This document shows positions 50,321 through 62,500 of a stretch of DNA of 64,000 nucleotides, piece by piece. The first letter of the stretch is position 1. Each line of letters starts with the position of its first letter. This stretch comes from Paramecium tetraurelia. Taxonomy: Eukaryota; Ciliophora; Oligohymenophorea; Peniculida; Parameciidae. The notes below the pieces were generated by a model, which saw only the letters and a list, made by a program, of their open reading frames with translations, searched no databases and was not told the origin of the DNA. The position numbers were made by a program, and so were the translations under genes. The stretch is from assembly GCF_000165425.1 (NCBI RefSeq), contig NW_001798973.1, positions 188,555 through 252,554 of the forward strand, in the 5' to 3' direction.

Positions 50321-50933
50321 TTAATATAAAAGTAACTATTTTATTAATATAATTTCTCACAATTAATTCACTTTAACTTCTCTATTATGTCACGCATTTG
50401 GATCATCAAACATTCATAGATATTGGTTCTATTAATCACTTGTTGAATATATATATATATTAAAAGGACTAAAAAAATAAAATTAATCTCCTCTCAGTAA
50501 TAATTCACAAAATCAAAAACTTGACACTCAAGATTTGAATTGATGATCTATTTAATAATTTTTAAAGATGATTAATGATAGATCAATTAATTTTAAATAA
50601 GAAATTTATTATTTTCAATAATAACCTTATATTTGACCTAATAATACAAGTTTAGAAACCTGAATTATGTAAAAATTCAAAACAGAGTTATTCTTTGAAT
50701 ATCTCTTAAATAGTTTAATAGTGTATTAATAATACAAGACATTCACAAGTTCCTGTAACAGAAGAATTTTAACTGTTTAATTTGAATGCTTTATTGGCTT
50801 ACTGCATTTCCCCCAAATTATGGAGCCTCTTATAACTAATATACAAATTTAGCTAATTTAATGTTAGGATTTAATTTGAAAGACTACAATTGACCTTTGT
50901 ATTAGTATTAGAAAAAAAAATACAAATAATGTT
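50321..50933. other. Intergenic, nothing recognised
   Basis: About 610 bp of AT-rich sequence including a (TA)n run near 50445-50461. No convincing frame, RNA gene or repeat family. It should contain the promoter of the LRR/ankyrin gene and the 3' end of the next minus-strand gene. Confidence 0.4.
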
Positions 50934-51359
50934 TCAGAACAATTATTCCATTACTCTTGAACTTATTTTTTTAAGCTTGATCATTTTGTCATGTTTGGGA
51001 TATACAATAGGTAGTGGATCATTATTTAATTATGAAAAATCTATTAATGGGAGGAAAGATTGATGATGTTGAACTTGGGTGGGCTTCCTACTATACAGCA
51101 TCATTAGGCGTTGTTTATTTTAGATTTAACATCTTTTGCTTGTAAATTTTTTAAATTCTTTGTTTTCCTTTTATTTCATTACGTCAAGCTCTAAGTACTG
51201 CATACTCATCGTTGGAGGATCAAGAGTTGACAGCCTTCGTTTAACATCACACATTTAGGATGGCTGCGAGTTTTCAGTGTTAAGAGTTCTATGTCGAAAT
51301 TATACTGTCTTCCTTTGATCATTTAATCGAGCAATGATTTCCTTAATGTTATATTGCAT
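50934..51359 (-). CDS. Small hydrophilic orphan (141 residues)
   Basis: Intronless 141-residue frame beginning 'MQYNIKEIIARLNDQRKT', basic, with 'MSMQYLELDVMKQKENKEF' and Pro-containing linkers ('LDPPT', 'NDPLPIVYPKHD'). Composition is typical of soluble ciliate proteins, while the overlapping plus-strand frame is a hydrophobic antisense shadow. No family is recognised. It lies 94 bp downstream of the ULK-like kinase gene on the same strand. Confidence 0.7.
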
Positions 51360-51453
51360 AAAATAATTTATTGCATATACTAATTTAATTGCTCACATAT
51401 ATTAATTAATCCTGTTAATTTAAATTTTTAAATATTAGTGAAATAAATATAGA

Positions 51454-53214
51454 TCAATGAAGATAGTCTAACTGCAACGAATTAATTTTTTAGCATATTT
51501 GTAGGAATTATTTTTTTGTTAGATTTGTTGGTTTTTCTTCCACCACTAATTTTAGTTTGAATTAATTCAATTAGAATATGGATGTATCAAAATTTTTGGC
51601 AACATGTTTACAGATCTCTAAGTATACGACCAAATATGTTAAGAGCAATATGCCACCTTCTTCTACTCCACCCAATTAATCATAATCCTTTACATTTATC
51701 AATTTGAAGTTCAATTAATTCTATAACAAAATAATTGAGTTTCTTATTAGAGGAAGCATTAGAATGTAATAACTTTCAACTTCCAATTCACTTTAGTCAA
51801 AGGCAGCTGCAAATTTCTTATCTTTAAGGATTTCATTTAATAGAATTTCATCCCTATGAATTGAGTCCCACTAAATGATAAATGAAGCTGCTTACCAATT
51901 TGTTAAATGAAGTTCTAAATGTCTCATTCATAAGATTGCTTTGAACTATAAATTCACTCTTCTTTGTCTAATCAATAGTAGAATGATTCTTGTTCAAAAT
52001 AAAAATGAGTTATTTTGATTTAAAAATAGCATGTTTGATAGTAATGTATAATACTTTCTCTTTCAATCCTCCTTCAAGAAAGAAGTCAAAATGATCAACA
52101 ATTTTAGCTATTCTTAAAATCAATTTAAGTAAATTTAGAATGTTGTTTACAGCATCTCCATAATTTACTAATTCCTATCTTGTCTCTAGGAGATTCTTAT
52201 TGCTTTAAATTCGTTAAACAGAAGGGTTAGGACGTTATTAAGAATAACTGGTTTTTGCTCTGTTTTCAGGATTTGCTAATTGGGAATTATTAAAGGAAAA
52301 TTAAACTGACTTTCTGGATGGCCTAACTTAAAAGTATCTGAATAAATCATGTTCCAATAATTGATTACAATTGTATCTCTTGTTCTCTTCCAATTATAAA
52401 CATTTGATGATGAGATCTTTCGCTACTGATGAAATCTATATATTTCTTGAGAATTAAATTGGAGTCGTTGTGATTACCTTAACAAATTCCTATTCTGTGC
52501 CTGCTTACCAAGGTACCTTTCCTAAGAAATGTAGAATATCAATACCATTCAAAATTTAATAGAACATTACTCCTAAACTCCAAATGTCGCTCTTCTCTGA
52601 ATATTTATTTTCAGTCAAAGCCTAAGGAGGCATATAAAGAGTGGTGCCAACATTATAATATACCTTTTCTTTTGGAGAATTTATCATTTTAGAAAACCCG
52701 TAATCAGCAATCTTATAAATCCTTTCCTTTATCAAAATATTCGATGGTTTGAGATCTCTGTGAATTACACCCTTTGAAATTTGCTCTTTGAATCCTGTCA
52801 AAATCTGATAAAATATTAAGACTGCTTCATTCTCAGGGATATGTCCTCTTTTTATGATCAGATCTGCTAAATCACCTTTATAAATAAACAATGTGTTATA
52901 CCCTAATTGCAGTATTCAGTTATGATATATGTGAAATTAGTGTTTTGACAGTAACAAAGCATTTTAACAATATTGATTGAATCTAAAACCTGTAAAGCTG
53001 TTATTTCCTGCTGTAATAACTGTCTCTCAATTTCATGCTGCATTTTAGAGTGCTCACATACCTTAACTTTAGTGAATAACCATACTTTTATAGCAACGAT
53101 CTCTCCATTCATATCATTTTGCCCTTTGTAAACTTAGCTCTTGTATCCTGATCCAATCAAATCATCTGGATTATAACTGTAAACACTAACTTTTATCCGC
53201 TTTTGATTGTTCAT
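51454..53214 (-). CDS. ATG1/ULK-like Ser/Thr kinase
   Basis: 553 residues with introns of 24, 26, 24 and 25 nt. The kinase domain (1-275) shows 'IGSGYKSQVYKG', 'IVAIKV', 'YIITEYCNQGDLADLI', 'HRDLKPSNILI', 'IADYGFSK' (DYG in place of DFG), 'GTTLYMPPQAL' and 'SDIWSLGVMFYQIL', then 'NGKVPW', as in ULK/ATG1 and related fused-type kinases. Lys, HRD Asp and DYG Asp are present, so activity is likely. A helical C-terminal region of about 270 residues could be the ATG13-binding-type domain of ATG1, but I cannot confirm this. 'MPP' replaces the usual APE motif. Confidence 0.88.
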
Positions 53215-53859
53215 ATTTTTATAATTAATTTCTTTATTTTTATTGCCCTTCGGTAAATTAATCAATTTAAATGCTTAGTTGATAAAACTAAACAATTTAT
53301 TAATTACGTTTTATCAGTATTTATTTAAAAAATGTTAAGGAAATCCTTTATTAGAGTCTTGCTAAATTAAAACTTAGATTCAATATGTGAATAAATGGTT
53401 TTTCTTTAAAATCAAGTGATGCTTTAAGATGTTAATTGAAATAAGAGAATTCATTATATGAATACTCCTAAGAACAGTTAATGTTTAATACTATAAATAT
53501 TGTAAATTCTTATCATGAATTCTCACTCCATTCGCATGAAAAGGGAGTAAATATCCAAAATAGTTTTATATATTGATTGAATATCACTAAAATTTAAATA
53601 TATTTGCGACTCAATAAAGATTCATAAGGTCAATGGAAAGACTAAGCTTCCAAAAATAATATCATTTTTCGACAACCTTTGCACAATAAAATTGATTAGA
53701 AACGTAAGGATGTTTGGGGAATAATAAACTTTTTTGGATACTCAATTTAGATAAAATAGTTGGAACATAATTCAAATTTCATAATTAAGGGACAATCTAA
53801 ATGTACTTTTGATAGTAAAATGTTTGAGACTAATAATTTGTTGAAAATCATAAATAAAA
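53215..53859. other. Intergenic, nothing recognised
   Basis: About 640 bp of AT-rich DNA upstream of the ULK-like gene (which points away) and before the kinase relic. No gene recognised. Confidence 0.4.
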
Positions 53860-54110
53860 ATGGGTAAATTTTATCCTCAAGGGAAAAGAAATCCTAATTT
53901 TTTCAAAGTTTAGATTAAATCCTTTCAAAATATGGATATTACCAGAGAGACCTCAAGCCATATAATATTTTATTAAGAAATAATGAGGATCCACATTTTT
54001 ATTAACTGAATTCTATAGATAGGATGAAAATTATTTATTTCTTAATCAGGAAACAGTGATTATCATGGTCCTGAAAAGATTACTATTGAATATTATAATT
54101 AAAAGGTGCT
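53860..54110 (+). pseudogene. Decayed protein kinase fragment
   Basis: Plus-strand sequence at about 53885-53985 translates to 'FFQSLDQILSKYGYYQRDLK' followed by 'PYNILLRNNEDPHF', the catalytic-loop region of a Ser/Thr kinase with Tyr-Gln in place of the usual His before Arg. In another frame 54049-54110 gives 'GNSDYHGPEKITIEYYNQKV', which aligns with a TPGYxAPE activation segment. No glycine loop, DFG or start was found. It lies just upstream of two kinase genes of the same class, so it is most likely a dead third copy of that tandem array. Confidence 0.5.
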
Positions 54111-54366
54111 ATTTCGTTAATAAGGAATGCAAATCTTTTGAAATATGCACTTTTTTCAGTGATTGTGAGAAATTGATATATTAAATAAAAGGATTAATCT
54201 TGTTAGAGGATCTTGATACATTAAAGTCAAGTTTGGTATGTCAGAATGTCAAAGTGTTATTCGATTAGTGACTTTAAAAATTATTTTAAAATCTAAATTG
54301 TTCTATATGTATAGCTTAAATACCTTTTCTAATAAGTTTGAGATAATAAATTAGTATATTTAAAAA

Positions 54367-55886
54367 ATGAAATCTCCCTCAAAAGATTTTGCTTCAACAT
54401 AAATTGATGAAAAGATGAGTTCCTGTTGGTAATTCAAAAACATTTCCAATTTGCCTCTAACCATCAGTTTTGATAGATTCAATGTGTTTTCTGAAAAGAA
54501 AAAAACGTTCAAAGAGATAGAGATAGCGAAGATGAAGAATTTAATCTTTAAGAAAAAGAAAAATCAAGTAATAAGGAAATTTTGATTTTAGACTGGATTT
54601 TTGATTGTCGATATAACAGATTGTATCATTTCAATAGTTGAAAATAATCATATTGGACATGGTCTTCAATTTACGAAGGCAAGTTTTTAGTTTCTGATAT
54701 TCGGGTCTCATATTCTTGATTGGTTTGAATCATTAAAAAAATATTGCTATTAAACAGAATTTAGTAACAAGTATGAGTTATTGAATTTAATCAACAGAGG
54801 ATCGTTATACAAAGTATCAAATAATAATAAATCAAGTTATACGATGCAATTAATATTTACGAATAAACTAATTATACTGTAAAAGTATATGAAAAATAAT
54901 TATTAACAAAATAATCAGATATTGATGCCATCAAAAAAGAAATTTCTATCTTTAGATTGATGAATCATCCTGGAGTAGTAAATTTGATAGAAGTGTTTGA
55001 GAATGAATAAGGATTCCTCATAGTATATGATTCCTTTGAAGGAGGCACTCTAAGTGATATGATAAAAAAATATCAAATTCCAGAATAATAGGCTATTAAG
55101 ATAATTTTTCGATTGCTAGACTCTCTAAGTTATATTCATGAATAGAGTGTCCTACATAGAAACTTGAAGCCTGAAAACATTTTAGTAAAGAATGTTTTGG
55201 CTCCAAATAATGTTTAAATTAGTGATTTTAGTCTTTCTGATTTCTTTAGGAGGGATAATAAATACCTCTTTACTCGTTGTGGTACACCTGGGTATGTTGC
55301 TCCAGAAATTCTACAAGATAAAAGTTATGATTTTAAAGTTGACGTCTATAGTTTAGGGGTCATTCTCTATACCATGCTATCAGGAGGTGCTTCTCCCTTT
55401 CCAACAAAAAGCTATGATGAAAGGATTTTTCTCAATTACAATGGCCAAATCGATTTTTCAATTATTGATGCCTCATCTGATGCTCTTGATTTATTAAAGT
55501 AGATGCTTGAAATCAATCCACAGAAAAGGATCAATTCATTTAAAGCAATTTGGCATCCTGTATTCAAAGGTTTACATAAACTGAAGATTACTAGCTTAGA
55601 TTAAGAGAGAAGAAATTCCTCGATTAAATTGACTATTAAATAAAGTCTGCCTCCTAAGACTCTTGAGAATCTAAAATTAATCCCTTGTCCCATTAACATA
55701 TTGCCTCCTGCTTCATTATAATTTTAGAGAAGACAAAAGTTTAGAATTGCTATGAAAAATAACCGCCAGAGTCTAAGTAAAGCTTCATCTCCATTTATGT
55801 CTCCAGGAAGAACTCTATTTACAACGCAATCTCAGAAACCACTCTTTTAAAATTTATTTGAAAAGGAAACTACATAAATTTATTGA
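54367..55886 (+). CDS. PH-like plus protein kinase domain, predicted pseudokinase
   Basis: 490 residues with two introns (24 and 23 nt). Residues 1-135 resemble a PH-type domain ('[18 protein letters not shown]'). Residues about 135-390 form a kinase fold: lysine in 'YTVKVYEK', 'GGTLSDMI', '[12 protein letters not shown]', '[13 protein letters not shown]'. However the catalytic loop is 'LHRNLKPEN' (Asn for the catalytic Asp), the DFG site is 'SDFSLSDFF', and the glycine loop '[12 protein letters not shown]' lacks two glycines. Phosphotransfer is therefore unlikely although the fold is intact; such proteins usually regulate an active partner. The Ser/Pro/Arg-rich tail has many 'SP' sites. An intact paralogue follows 272 bp downstream. 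Confidence 0.87.
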
Positions 55887-56158
55887 GTATATTTTGTTGT
55901 ATAAGATTAAAAAATTTATTGATAGATAATTTTAATATTCGTTTCTAAATCCAAAAAAAAGGCTTAAATTTTTAACGATTAATAAAATACTTCATTTGAA
56001 CCATTTAGACCGTTGATTCATGTTCATTTTATATTGAATTTAACATTATAAGATTTATATTTTGATCTTTTTTATATTAGAAACATACTTGAATTTGATA
56101 AATCAATTATATTTATGTTGAAAGTATAAACTAGAAATTCCATTAATAATTTTACCAT

Positions 56159-57690
56159 ATGAAATCTCACATTTTACTTAATTGCTAGTCGATACTTTTT
56201 GAAACAGATTAACATTTCTGGAAAAAAATAGATGAAAATATTAAAATCGATGAATTTACAAAAGAAGAGCTTTACTATTATTCCAAGAAACACAGAGAAT
56301 ATAAATAAAAGACCTTTGGCAGAAAGGGTTCGATTATAGTGAAATTCGGTAACAAAGAAGTATATTTTTTATTTTAAAGTAGAATGATATAATGTATTGT
56401 AATGTGGCAGACTCTTTAATGGAATAAACTAATCATCAAAAATTCGGGTATGGACTCAAGTTCATCTAAAATACTTATCATATTGAGGTTTTCGGTTAAA
56501 TTCAATAATGGAATCAAGAACTAAAAAAGTATTGTATTCAGACCAATCTTAAATCCAAATATACAATAGGGAAAAAACTTGGAACAGGAAGTTTTGCAGA
56601 TGTATTTATCTTATTTTAACCTTAGGTTTATCTTATCATTCATAATGTGAGTAAGTAAGAGTTCGCTGTCAAAATATTTGATAAGACTTCTAGTAAATTT
56701 GATTTAACTTGCATAAAATAAGAATTGCATATTTTGCGATAAATGGATCATCCAAATACAAGTCATATCATAGAAGCATATGAATCTTCAAAATACTTAT
56801 ATTTAATACAAGAATTTTACAAATATGGAAGTCTTTACGATTATCTCTTAAAAACTGAAATTCCAGAAGATGATGCCATAAAAACTACATATAAGTTGTT
56901 AGAAGCATTAATTAGTATTCATTCGAAAGGAATATTGCATAGAGACATCAAACCTGAAAATATTTTACTTCGCAAACCCAATCTCGAGGATATTGTTATC
57001 TCAGATTTTGGATTGGCTGTCTATTATAATGATAATGGCAGGTATAAGCATTAAAGGGCTGGTACACCTGGCAATATTGCTCCAGAAATTCTGAAGGATT
57101 AAAATTATGATTATAAAGTTGATGTTTATGGATTAGGGATGGTACTTTATTAGATGTTAACATCTAAGTAATCTCCTTTCTACAATAAAAACTATCAAAA
57201 GATGCTGTCTGAAAATCAAGAAGGCTACATAGATTATTCGTAAATAAAAGCCTCATCTCAAACTATTAATTTACTTACTAAGATGCTTGACCCTGATCCT
57301 TTGACAAGATATACAGCATAATAAGCTAAGCAGGATTAGGCATTTAAAAAGTATAATAGACAGACGATTATAATCAAAAGAAAGAAATATAACAAAGATC
57401 AAACTGTCTCAAGTTTTAGCCCAAGAAGCAATTCTATTTATTTTAGTCCTTCCCAATAACGAACTCCTCCTCTAAATGTCTCAAGCCCAGTGAATAATTC
57501 TCAATTCAATAGAAGAATACTGGGGCTCCCTTTAAGATTAAAACATGAGGATAGGAGATAGTTTTTTTCACCTAATTCCAATATAAATAGTGGGACCTTT
57601 TGTAATTTGTCGAAAAATAATTATAAAATATCAACTAACTTAACCAGAAATAGTATTTATTATGGAATGATTTCTCAAAAGGCTTCATGA
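56159..57690 (+). CDS. PH-like plus Ser/Thr protein kinase, intact paralogue
   Basis: 503 residues with one 20-nt intron. Domain order matches the upstream gene: PH-like N-terminus ('GYGLKFIQNTYHIEVFGQ'), then 'KKYCIQTNLKSKYTIGKKLG' leading into a complete kinase domain with 'GTGSFADVF', 'EFAVKIF', 'LHRDIKPEN', 'SDFGLAV', 'AGTPGNIAPEIL' and 'DVYGLGMVLYQML'. All catalytic residues are kept. The pattern is CAMK/CDPK-like, a class that is very numerous in ciliates and here lacks EF hands. The tail has several 'SP' and 'TP' sites and basic patches. The shared linker 'KKYC.QT' with the pseudokinase shows common descent. Confidence 0.9.
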
Positions 57691-58801
57691 ATGAATTCGA
57701 AATAATATGATTATTTAATTTTAGTTGTTTATTATTCGAAATTTTTCATTATAACAAAATATTTATTGATTGCAGCTTCTTGATTTAGGGGGTCAAAATA
57801 AATTGTTTAATCCTATAAATAATCAAGTTTAGAAAAAAAAAAATAGGGATATTTTGATTCGTAAAATCCAAAAAATTAAGAAGGAACAATAAATGTTATT
57901 TTAAGTGATCATAATCTATAGATGACCTAGTTTCTATCATTTATTAAGTTTACAATTAAAATTAAAGATTTCTGCCCAACTTTAAGGAGAAGGTAGGTTT
58001 TTCAATGGAGGATTAAAATTATATTTATTTATAATGCTATGGGATGATTGAAATATTATATATTCTTTCTGGATGCTGTAAAATAGATATTCTAAATAGT
58101 GATCTAAATTAACAATTTATGTAATTAAAGAAATTACATTAATTATCATCCTCCAATTTTGCTGTATTAAAAATTACATTAAAGATAATTTTAATATTTC
58201 TCTACTGCATTCATTGTTAAAGCTTGAAGATAGAGATTCATAAATTAATTATAGTTATTCTAATGTGATTTTAAGAAAAGCATATCATGAATCATTACTT
58301 GTTTATTCAGGGATTATTTTTTAAATCATAATATGCATTAAGAATGGAGATAAAAATATAGAATTATAAAATAACTTTAATTAGAGAGGAAAAGAAATGG
58401 ATTGATAAATAGAAATGAGGATAATACAGAGTAAGGCCTTGTTATTAATTTGTGTTTGATAGCCCTTTGAATTTGAAGCAAAAAACAAACTATTTTTTAA
58501 GTAATGATATTTTGTTAATTAAATATAGAGATTTCTTTAGTGTGTTATATTTGCAACATTAATTCTTTATATTTGTGGCCAATTTATCAAAATTATTATC
58601 TGAATTGAGTATATTTTTATAGAGATGGAGGATTTTTGATTTTAATTATTGGTGATAATTAAATGAGTTTGAATGATATTTTATATGGGTTAATGGTCTT
58701 ATTTATGTGCAAAGCGAAGTGAGGCATTATTATTTATTATTGATGTATTTATATAAATTAGAGATTAAAATTGTTCTAGAGAATTTTCATAATTATTTGA
58801 G
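57691..58801 (+). other. AT-rich region with coding-like remnants
   Basis: About 1.1 kb. Fragments such as 'VILRKAYHESLLVYSGIIFQ' (about 58265-58325) and 'FLILIIGDNQMSLNDILYGL' (about 58635-58690) look protein-like but sit in frames interrupted by TGA and could not be joined by normal introns. It may be a decayed gene of unknown family. No RNA gene seen. Confidence 0.3.
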
Positions 58802-59357
58802 ATGATTTTAAGAATAAGAAATATTTATAGGTTTTGTAGCAACAACAACTCAAATTATCATAAGATTGTTGGCTCATTGCCAGGATAGAACAACAAAGAC
58901 ATAAAGGAGAATTTAGAAAAGTTTTCAAGAATTTATTAAAAAGTTGATTTTAAACAATTGCAGAGAGAATAGATTGATGAATAACAAAAGAAATTTATGT
59001 TGCAGAATTAAGAGGCATATCAATTTGGTGAATCGATTCAAGTTGGTGAAAAGGTAATCAATCTTTATATGCGAGGGGAAAATTGGATAGAGCAACTATT
59101 TGAAATTGATGGGTGTATTTTTTTTGGGGATGTTCATATATTTGGGGAAAGAAACTTATAAATTCTTTACGAACCCTAGAAATGTATTGCTATATGATGA
59201 GAGCACTGGAAAAACATACTACACTACTAAGGAAGAATTCGAGAAAATTAAGGCTGAGTAGAAAAGAAATAAGGAATTCAAAGAGTTCAGGTTTAAGGTG
59301 TTGTCCAAGCAACAAGATCAGAGGGAGTAAAAAGGAAGCACAGATTCATTATTTTGA
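58802..59357 (+). CDS. Small, probably mitochondrial orphan protein
   Basis: 172 residues if a 37-nt intron (GTA...AAG, ending just before 59155) is removed, which gives a whole number of codons and joins two good frames. The N-terminus 'MILRIRNIYRFCSNNN' is basic and lacks acidic residues, like a mitochondrial presequence. The body is charged and helical ('LLYDESTGKTYYTTKEEFEK'), ending in a Lys/Gln-rich segment. No family is recognised; a mitoribosomal or import-related protein would fit but is unsupported. The intron is longer than others in the window, so a base slip in the T8/G4 run is an alternative. Confidence 0.6.
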
Positions 59358-59578
59358 TAATTATATAACACAATTAATTATTCTTGTGGAATCATCCCTT
59401 AAATTAATTGAAAAAGGTCATTTGATTTAGAAAGAGAGTTGAATCAGAATTTGATTGGATTTCTTAATTGCTTGCGTCATATTGAAAGTGTTTTATTTAT
59501 CGAATTAATACTATATATAAATGAGCTATTCATTCTGCAAAATAATCATAAATAAAAATCTCTATTTTGGAGGATTTG

Positions 59579-62500
59579 ATGCAATTCACTTTGAAATTGG
59601 CATTTATTTTAGCATATCTGCAAGAGACTTTATCTTAGACATGCAGAGTAAGCATTATTATATGGTTAGCTTTAAAATACAGAATACAATTTGTTGACGA
59701 TTGTGAATGGAGAGACCTTCCGCTTGCCACTGAATGACTATTTCATTGGTGATGGACTCTCATACACCATTCAGCCTCAAAATTCCCCATTTGCTGAGAA
59801 AACAGTAGCACAAGGACAGGAATCTATAAAAGAAACAATAATTTCTACAACATCCTCGTACCTTAACAATAATCCAAACACTTAAGGATCAAATTATTAC
59901 GCACTTGCTCAATTGACAGGGGGTGGATATTACATATTATCATAATTCCAAACCGGAGCCCCATATATTTAGAAGAATTACAATCACAATTTTGGATATA
60001 TCGCTCCAGGACCAACTTGCTTTTCAATTAATTTCATTTAAAATGAAATTATGATAACATGCTCAGCTTAAGGAACCAATCAATTGACATACTTATTCTA
60101 CACTATCGATTAAAATCCCCCTTAATTGTTATTATAGAGTTAGACAATCAATTCCAACACCATTCAAGCTGGAGCTTATGTAACGACTTAAGCTGTGGGA
60201 TAATATATAGTCACTTTAATAAATACTGGCACATATAAAACCGGAACCTATTTTTCAACATACTCAGAACTCTATGTATTCCAATTGAGTTTGGATACTC
60301 CTTAATAATTCAATTTCAACCAAATACAAATCCCAAGTCCACTTGTTGGCACTGACTACTATACAGGTATTTCCTTACAAGAAAATGGCATTCGTAATTA
60401 TTATCATATATCTTAGTTTTCATTACTACTTATTAAAGTGGATTAGCATACTTGAATTTAAACACTGTGCCAAACTAACTCCAATTTTTCAATCCATTTA
60501 GCCAAGGTACTTTGGGAGTAAGTTCCTATAGTGTGGATTACTCATCAAGCTTCTTTTATTTAGCAATTTGGAACGCCGAGGGTATAGTGGCAGGTGTCTA
60601 TAATTCAGCAAGTTAAGTACCGGTAATAAACTTAATATATAGTGTAGTTTAAAACAGCTTAAGTGATTCAAACTAATCAAATCACCCAAACTTAAATGTT
60701 TGCAACTCAAGTTTTTATGAATCCTAGATTCCTTGTTGCAGTGAACTCTAATGGTATTAGTGTCTATCCAAGCATCTTAAATGACATTAATAATTGGTAA
60801 TTGCTCTATTATATCCCTTCAAATGTATTATCTAGCGCTTTCGATTATTACAATAATATCTTAGTAACTGTTGCAGGCTAGAATGTTATCACTTATTAAT
60901 TTAATAACCCAATTGTCACAACCTCAAATTTGGCTACTTCTGCAGGCATTTAAAATTTCACAATCACTGCAACTCCTTCTATGTTCGGAGGAGCAAAAAC
61001 CAGTCAGCCATGTAGTTTGATTTTATACTACAATGTCACATCGCCCATTTAGACAGTTGACATATTTTAGGCATATCAAGTGAATAGTGCAAAGGAGACA
61101 TTCGTTCAATGGGGTCCCCTATTTAATTTATATTTGGGCTCAATTTAAACAGTAAACATAAATAAAATGTTAATTGGACCAGCTATTATTGCAGGATTCC
61201 CAACTACCAATGCAGCCTACTCTAATATTGATATTCAATTCTCAAATGTTCTTTCAACTCCTTCATTAAACAGTCCCTACAGAATTAACTCCAACCTAAT
61301 AGTTGGATAAAAAATCTTGTACTCACAAATGTTTTATGATGCCTCCTACATAGTTAATGATAAATTAGGAGAATAATTCAAGGACACTTACCTTTAATTG
61401 GTTCAAGTCTCCAATTATATTGTATTGTTCTAATGCTAAGGTTTTGAAGATTAACCATGCACTTAAATTGTTAACATCCCAAATAATGTTTCATTAATTG
61501 AACAATTTGCTTTGAGTTTTTCATCAAGCAACTTGATAAACATAGCATATATGTGGAATGATTTTAATGTCAAGGACTAAAATTCTATCGGCCATATTAC
61601 AATTTGTCAAGTGGGTTATCATTCAACAGTTACTAACTAAAATTGCAAAACCTAAGATTTTAACTCAAAAGATGATGGTGAAAGTCCCATTAAAGCATTA
61701 TAAATTTCATTGGCTTAAGATAGTTTCTACATTCTTTTTTAATAAACTGCAGATTAAGTAACTACAAATTATTTCTCTGCTTTCAATGTTTAGGAATATT
61801 TTAGTTCTACCAGTGACATTCTTGCACTGTAATCTTATCTTAATTCTACAAGTGCAGTTTCAAATACAACTATAAAACTTTCTGATTACACTATAGATAG
61901 CTTCACACAAAACATTCCTGCATATGGAAATATCATCTTCCTTAATGCTTGGAATAGTGTAACTAATGGTGACATTACCAATTATTATTATTACCTTATA
62001 GCCATTAATTATAATGGTGGTTACCTAAATATAAATGGGTAATATGTTTTAAATGTGATTGGAGCTGTTTAAACAAACAAAGTTACAACATCACCATTAA
62101 CTAATTACTATTAATTTACTGTTGATGGAATGTACCTTTTGTAAATAAATACTAAAGGATCCCCTACACTAACTTTTTACCCAAGAGTCGATCTTTTGCC
62201 ATCCCTATTTTTCTCTTATTAATAAACAAATCCACCTCAACAACCTGTTAATGGAATTTCATTATAAACTTATGGACTTTCACATATTGTTCAAGTAACT
62301 TCATCAGCTCGTTTCTTATATATCATGGGACAGCCTGAAGGTTCTAACACATATTCAATCTATGTATACAAGAATACCCCTTCAAGCTAAAATGCTTTGT
62401 ATTATGTGATTTCAACTGATGCAAATGATCAAATAATAGATGCTCCTTTTAGTGTAACCAGCGCAATCCAATACGATGGAATATTATTTAAATCAAGAGG

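Noticed and set aside
51032-51337. Plus-strand frame of about 100 codons with membrane-like composition
   Set aside because: It is the complement of a hydrophilic 141-codon minus-strand gene with better composition; hydrophobic shadows opposite Lys/Gln-rich genes are expected.
52480-52530. A 32-nt intron in the ULK-like kinase
   Set aside because: Reading straight through keeps the frame and gives the expected 'NGKVPW' to 'AKDLI' sequence; the intron model does not.
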